From assembly GCF_014287705.1 (NCBI RefSeq), contig NZ_JACOOY010000007.1:1-64000 (forward strand): a stretch of 64,000 nt of DNA, given 5' to 3'. Below, piece after piece: positions 59,731 through 64,000 of the stretch (positions within the stretch are counted from its first letter, which is position 1; each line of letters begins with the position of its first letter). The position numbers and the translations under genes are program-made. The notes beneath the pieces were generated by a model. It saw only the letters and a list, made by a program, of their open reading frames with translations, searched no databases and had not been told where the DNA came from. This DNA is from Dorea_D hominis (GTDB lineage Bacteria > Bacillota > Clostridia > Lachnospirales > Lachnospiraceae).

Positions 59731-60432
59731 ATGTATTATCCAATGTTTTATGATCCAACATATATCCTTGTAATGATCGGAGTTGTTATTTGTCTTCTTG
59801 CTTCGGCAAAGATGAATTCGACTTTTTCAAAATATTCCCGCGTGCGTAGTCACTCGGGAATGACAGGAAAAGAAGCGGCAGAAGCGCTTCTTCACAGAGA
59901 AGGTATTTATGATGTAAGAGTGGAATATGTCGCAGGTAATCTGACGGATCATTATGATCCGAGATCAAAAGTACTTCGTTTATCCGATGCAACTTACCAG
60001 CAGACATCGGTTGCAGCAATCGGAGTTGCAGCTCATGAATGTGGTCATGCGATCCAGCATGCAAGAGGATATGCACCGCTGTCTATCCGTAGTGCGCTTG
60101 TACCGGTTGCTAATTTTGGAAGTTCGATCGCCTGGCCGCTTATCATCATCGGACTGATCATGAACAGCCAGACATCCCAGCTGTTTCTGAATCTTGGTGT
60201 GATTGCATTTTCAATGGCAGTATTGTTTCAGATTGTAACACTGCCGGTAGAGTTTAATGCGTCAAGAAGAGCACTTAAGATTCTTGGCAATACCGGAATG
60301 TTATATCCGGATGAAGTAAGAGAAACAAGAAAAGTATTGACGGCAGCAGCCCTGACTTATGTCGCAGGAGCAGCTTCCGCAATTTTACAGTTATTAAGAC
60401 TGATCATGATCTCCAATTCTAGAAGAGACTGA
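59731..60432 (+). CDS. Membrane zinc metallopeptidase (YugP type)
   Basis: A 233-residue protein of the Zn_peptidase_2 family: an N-terminal membrane helix, the zinc motif HECGHAIQH at about 109-117, and three further hydrophobic segments, including the proposed EFNASRRA motif. Common in Firmicutes in this def-fmt-rsmB setting; the substrates are unknown, membrane protein quality control is a guess. AAGGAGGAA at 59717-59725 precedes the ATG. Confidence 0.9.
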   Translation: MYYPMFYDPTYILVMIGVVICLLASAKMNSTFSKYSRVRSHSGMTGKEAAEALLHREGIYDVRVEYVAGNLTDHYDPRSKVLRLSDATYQQTSVAAIGVAAHECGHAIQHARGYAPLSIRSALVPVANFGSSIAWPLIIIGLIMNSQTSQLFLNLGVIAFSMAVLFQIVTLPVEFNASRRALKILGNTGMLYPDEVRETRKVLTAAALTYVAGAASAILQLLRLIMISNSRRD

Positions 60433-60465
60433 TCGGTATAGGACAAGATATGTAGGAGGACAGGT

Positions 60466-61776
60466 ATGGCATCATCAGTAAGCAGCCGTGAACTCATACT
60501 TGAGACACTGCTTATGATCACAAGAGACGGGCAGTACAGTCACATTGCCTTAAAAAATGTACTGGATCAGTACCAGTATCTGGATAAAAAAGAAAGGGCT
60601 TTTATTACAAGAGTCGTCAACGGAACACTGGAGCATATGGTTGAGATTGATGCAATACTGAACCGGTTTTCCAAAGTAAAAGTAAATAAAATGAAACCGG
60701 TGATCCGTACGATCCTACGAAGTAGTGTTTACCAGATGCGATATATGGATAGTGTACCGGATCGTGCAGTATGCAATGAAGCAGTGAAAGTTGCAGCGAA
60801 AAGAGGATTTGTGAATCTGAAAGGTTTCGTCAATGGCGTCTTAAGGACGATAAGCCGGAACAGGGAAGACATACAGCTACCGGATAAGACAGATATGGTA
60901 GCTTATCTGTCGATTGTATATTCGCTGCCGGAGTGGCTTGTAAAACAGTGGCTTGCAGTATACGATGCAGATACAGTAGAGACGATGGGAAAGGCATTTC
61001 TGGAAAATAAAAAGACAACTATCCGCAAGAGCCCGAAAGCTGGTGACACAACAGAGTTTGTGAAGCGTCTGGAGACAGAAGGCGTTATCGTAGAACCGGA
61101 AACACAGATGAAGGATGTGTTTTATATTTCCGGATATGATTACCTGGAGAAATTACAGACTTTCCGGAATGGCGAATTCTATGTGCAGGATATAAGCTCC
61201 ATGCAGGTAGCAGAATGGGCAGATCCAAAAGCCGGAGACGTGATCATCGACGTGTGTGCCGCGCCCGGTGGCAAATCCATTCATCTTGCAGAAAAACTGG
61301 ATGGAACGGGCATGGTGGAAGCAAGAGATCTGACGGAATACAAAGTAGAACTGTTGCAGGAAAATATAGAGCGGAGCGGTCTTACGAACATTTGCGCCAG
61401 AGTGCAGGATGCGACGGTAAAGGATCCGGAATCCGTGGGAAATGCGGATATTGTAATTGCGGATCTTCCTTGCTCCGGACTTGGTATTCTTGGCCGTAAA
61501 CCGGATCTTCGTTATAAGATGACACCAAAGATGCAGGAAGAGCTGGTTAAATTACAAAGAGAGATTTTAAAAGTAGTATGTGAATATGTGAAACCGGGTG
61601 GAAAGCTTCTTTACAGTACGTGTACCATTCATAAAGCTGAAAATGAAGATAATACAGCCTGGTTTCAAAAAGAACATCCGGAATTTCATTTGCAAAAAGA
61701 GAAGCAGATACTTCCGGGAATTGACATTGGAGACGGCTTTTATATAGCTATGTTCCAGAGGGAGAACCATGAGTAA
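60466..61776 (+). CDS. rsmB: 16S rRNA (cytosine-967-C5) methyltransferase RsmB
   Basis: A 436-residue protein with an N-terminal NusB-like RNA-binding domain (1-140) and a Rossmann methyltransferase domain. SAM motif: VCAAPGGKSIHLAEKL; catalytic cysteines in ADLPCSGLG and YSTCTIHKAEN. Length and arrangement match RsmB/Sun. GTAGGAGGAC at 60452-60461 precedes ATG 60466. Its end overlaps rlmN by eight bases. Confidence 0.95.
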   Translation: MASSVSSRELILETLLMITRDGQYSHIALKNVLDQYQYLDKKERAFITRVVNGTLEHMVEIDAILNRFSKVKVNKMKPVIRTILRSSVYQMRYMDSVPDRAVCNEAVKVAAKRGFVNLKGFVNGVLRTISRNREDIQLPDKTDMVAYLSIVYSLPEWLVKQWLAVYDADTVETMGKAFLENKKTTIRKSPKAGDTTEFVKRLETEGVIVEPETQMKDVFYISGYDYLEKLQTFRNGEFYVQDISSMQVAEWADPKAGDVIIDVCAAPGGKSIHLAEKLDGTGMVEARDLTEYKVELLQENIERSGLTNICARVQDATVKDPESVGNADIVIADLPCSGLGILGRKPDLRYKMTPKMQEELVKLQREILKVVCEYVKPGGKLLYSTCTIHKAENEDNTAWFQKEHPEFHLQKEKQILPGIDIGDGFYIAMFQRENHE

Positions 61777-62815
61777 AAAAGATATAGCATCTTATAATTA
61801 TGAAGAATTAACAGAGGAAATGAACCGGATCGGTACAAAGTCTTTCCGCGGGAAACAGATTTATTCCTGGCTGCACGAAAAACTGGTGGATTCTTTTGAA
61901 GAGATGACCAATCTTCCAAAGAATCTCAGAGAAAAGTTGGATGAAGAATATGAGATCCGTCAGGTTTCGGTTGTAAAAAGACAAATTTCCAAAATGGATC
62001 CGACAGAGAAATTTCTGTTTGAACTGGATGACGGAAATATGATCGAAAGTGTTCTGATGAAATACAACTATGGCAATTCAGTCTGTATTTCATCGCAGGC
62101 AGGCTGCCGTATGGGCTGTCGTTTCTGTGCATCGACAATAGATGGACTGGAACGGAATCTTACAGCATCAGAGATGTTACGACAGATTTATGCGATACAG
62201 AAGATCACCGGGGAGCGGGTATCGAATATCGTAGTCATGGGAAGTGGCGAACCGTTAGATAACTATGATAATTTTGTACGGTTTGTACATATGATCAGTG
62301 ATGAACACGGGCTTCATATCAGTCAGAGAAATATTACGGCATCAACCTGCGGAATCATCCCGAATATGTTGCGGCTTGCCGAAGAAGGACTGCAGATCAC
62401 ACTTGCACTTTCTCTGCATGGTTCTAATCAGGAGAAGCGTAAGAAACTGATGCCGGTTGCGAATAAATATGAACTGACGGACGTGCTGAAAGCCTGTGAC
62501 GTTTATTTTGAAAAAACAGGACGAAGAGTTACATTTGAATACAGTCTTGTAAAGGATGTCAACGATCAGGACGAGGATGTGAAGGAGTTGGCAGCGATGT
62601 TAAAAAACCGGAACTGTCATCTGAATTTGATTCCGGTTAATCCAATCCGGGAACGTGATTTTAAGAAACCGGATGGCAAAAATGCCCGTGATTTCAAAAA
62701 TAAACTTGAAAAAAACGGAATAAATGTTACTATTAGAAGAGAAAGAGGCTCAGATATTGACGGAGCCTGCGGACAGTTAAGACGACGTTATAAAACCGCG
62801 AAAAAGGAGAACTAG
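61769..62815 (+). CDS. rlmN: 23S rRNA / tRNA (adenine-2-C2) methyltransferase RlmN
   Basis: A 348-residue radical SAM enzyme. The cluster motif is GCRMGCRFCAST (CxxxCxxC); the methyl-carrying Cys is near the C-terminus in IDGACGQLR, and the second Cys region is ITASTCGIIP. It methylates A2503 of 23S rRNA and A37 of some tRNAs. Length is normal. The stop is immediately followed by the start of the phosphatase gene. Confidence 0.96.
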   Translation: MSKKDIASYNYEELTEEMNRIGTKSFRGKQIYSWLHEKLVDSFEEMTNLPKNLREKLDEEYEIRQVSVVKRQISKMDPTEKFLFELDDGNMIESVLMKYNYGNSVCISSQAGCRMGCRFCASTIDGLERNLTASEMLRQIYAIQKITGERVSNIVVMGSGEPLDNYDNFVRFVHMISDEHGLHISQRNITASTCGIIPNMLRLAEEGLQITLALSLHGSNQEKRKKLMPVANKYELTDVLKACDVYFEKTGRRVTFEYSLVKDVNDQDEDVKELAAMLKNRNCHLNLIPVNPIRERDFKKPDGKNARDFKNKLEKNGINVTIRRERGSDIDGACGQLRRRYKTAKKEN

Positions 62816-63559
62816 ATGAAAATATATGCAATGACCGATGTGGGTAGAAAAAGAGAAGTCAATCAGGACTTTGTATATGTAACAGATAAACCGGTGGGAC
62901 CGTTCCCGAATCTTCTGGTAGTCGCAGATGGAATGGGAGGCCATAAAGCCGGTGATTTTGCGTCTAAATATACAGTAAAAGTACTCCATGAAGAACTGGA
63001 GAAGACAGTGCTTAAGAAGCCGGAAGAGATCCTTAAGGAGATAGTAATAACTGCCAATCATGAGCTTATTAAAGCAGCGCAGTCGGATGTGAAATTGGAA
63101 GGAATGGGTACAACACTGGTTGTTGCTACTGTTATCGGTAATACATTATATTTTTCAAATGTAGGAGACAGTCGTCTGTATCTGATCAATGATAAGATCA
63201 AACAGATTTCCAAAGACCACTCTCTTGTAGAAGAGATGGTAAGACTTGGAGGAATCAAAGCAGAAGAAGCCAAGAATCACCCGGATAAGAATATTATCAC
63301 AAGGGCGATCGGTGTGAAAGAAGATGTAGAAGCAGATATTTATGAATATCGTCTGAGAAAGGGAGACATCATTCTGATGTGTACAGACGGACTCAGCAAC
63401 ATGGTAGAAGATGAGGACATGTTTGACATCGTTAAGGGAGCCAGAGATATTGTTGAGGCAGTTCATATGCTGATAGAGAAAGCGAACAGTAATGGCGGGA
63501 GAGATAATATAGGGGTGGTTATGGCAGAGCCACTTGCAGATGAGGTGAGCGTATGGTAA
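62816..63559 (+). CDS. stp: PP2C-type serine/threonine phosphatase
   Basis: A 247-residue PPM phosphatase with the metal motifs TDVGRKREVNQD, VADGMGGHKAGD, FSNVGDSRLYL, CTDGLSNM and the final GGRDNIGVV. It reverses phosphorylation by the PASTA kinase encoded next. AAAAGGAG at 62802-62809 is the ribosome site within rlmN; its stop overlaps the kinase start by several bases. Confidence 0.95.
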   Translation: MKIYAMTDVGRKREVNQDFVYVTDKPVGPFPNLLVVADGMGGHKAGDFASKYTVKVLHEELEKTVLKKPEEILKEIVITANHELIKAAQSDVKLEGMGTTLVVATVIGNTLYFSNVGDSRLYLINDKIKQISKDHSLVEEMVRLGGIKAEEAKNHPDKNIITRAIGVKEDVEADIYEYRLRKGDIILMCTDGLSNMVEDEDMFDIVKGARDIVEAVHMLIEKANSNGGRDNIGVVMAEPLADEVSVW

Positions 63560-64000
63560 AAGACGGAATATTTCTGGGTAACCGTTATGAGGTGCTGAGC
63601 AAGATTGGCGCCGGTGGAATGGCGGATGTATATAAGGGGAAAGATACGATGCTGAATCGCTATGTTGCGATCAAAGTATTGAAGAAAGAATATCGGGAAG
63701 ATGAGAATTTCGTCCGTAAATTCCGGACAGAAGCGCAGTCCGCAGCGGGACTTCTGAACCCGAACGTTGTAAATGTCTATGATGTAGGCGAGGACCGGGG
63801 ACTGTATTATATGGTTATGGAACTGGTCGAAGGAATCACGCTGAAAGAGTATATTGAAAGAAAGGGCAGATTATCTCACAAAGAGATTATCAGCATCGCA
63901 ATACAGATGTGCACTGGTATCGGTGCAGCACATGCGGCAAATATCATTCACCGCGATATCAAACCGCAGAATGTAATTATTTCCAGAGACGGCAAAGTTA
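63553..64000 (+). CDS. prkC: PrkC/PknB-type serine/threonine kinase (5' part, cut by window end)
   Basis: The first ~149 codons of a Hanks-type kinase: Gly loop IGAGGMADVYKG, catalytic Lys in VAIKVLK, ELVEGITLKEY hinge, and the catalytic loop HRDIKPQNV. The start ATG 63553 lies inside the phosphatase gene end. The rest, including the expected membrane helix and PASTA repeats, is outside the window. Confidence 0.93.
   Translation, partial: MVKDGIFLGNRYEVLSKIGAGGMADVYKGKDTMLNRYVAIKVLKKEYREDENFVRKFRTEAQSAAGLLNPNVVNVYDVGEDRGLYYMVMELVEGITLKEYIERKGRLSHKEIISIAIQMCTGIGAAHAANIIHRDIKPQNVIISRDGKV

Noticed and set aside
1..64000. CRISPR arrays, complete insertion sequences, prophage structural genes, tRNA genes
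   Set aside because: No regular spaced repeats, no intact transposase or integrase, no phage head/tail genes and no foldable tRNA were found on either strand.

Overview
The window is a piece of a low-to-moderate GC Firmicutes chromosome, most likely a gut Lachnospiraceae member (Dorea / Coprococcus / Mediterraneibacter-like). This rests on gene content and order (priA-def-fmt-zinc protease-rsmB-rlmN-PPM phosphatase-PrkC kinase, a MurE with the DNPR motif of meso-DAP type enzymes, two malQ genes with a glycogen phosphorylase, TraX and YitT families) and on signals such as strong AGGAGG ribosome sites, T-box control and a CIRCE element. The species cannot be named from the sequence alone.

Layout. 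1-92 is the 3' end of a 23S rRNA followed by a terminator; no 5S gene follows. 267-5144 is a promoter-palindrome-marR-ABC-ABC exporter operon whose two half-transporters form an asymmetric pair with one degenerate ATP site. 5121-6994 (minus) holds a class I amidotransferase-like hydrolase and a D-2-hydroxyacid dehydrogenase, separated by a strongly folded intergenic element. 7173-8716 is a C39-like peptidase and ThrH. 8781-10270 is a T-box leader controlling a BASS-family sodium symporter. 10495-15853 is a seven-gene overlapping operon: a nickel-type ECF transporter (larMN, larQ, larO) with larE, larB and larC, i.e. the nickel-pincer cofactor pathway without a larA in view, followed by a translationally coupled four-cysteine mini-ORF and an RsmH-like methyltransferase. 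17047-19198 is an HD hydrolase and a MATE exporter.

19277-32475 is a maltodextrin/glycogen region: glgP-malQ (minus) opposite an AraC regulator, then malE-malF-malG-malR-malQ (minus) with a LacI-type operator between the malE promoter and its start, and a divergent msmK-type ATPase with an unusual structured leader. Together these would import maltodextrins, disproportionate them with the two MalQ enzymes and phosphorolyse them with GlgP.

32571-43953 is the least described part. A cytoplasmic ParB-like/BMP-like fusion protein and a phosphoesterase lie before, and a DUF3798 lipoprotein with an RbsA-like ATPase and two permeases lies after, a patch of decayed mobile DNA (about 35100-38050: TnpV, ORF6N protein, truncated replication-type HTH protein, nested inverted repeats, a MobC-like remnant). 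A broken response regulator fused to a leucine-rich-repeat tail follows at 43976-44816.

44952-64000 is mainly housekeeping: CIRCE-controlled clpB, then dinB, a cell-wall amidase and a zinc-ribbon/vWA membrane protein, yitT from a consensus promoter, pepT (minus), and the murE-priA-def-fmt-zinc protease-rsmB-rlmN-stp-prkC run, with prkC cut by the window end.
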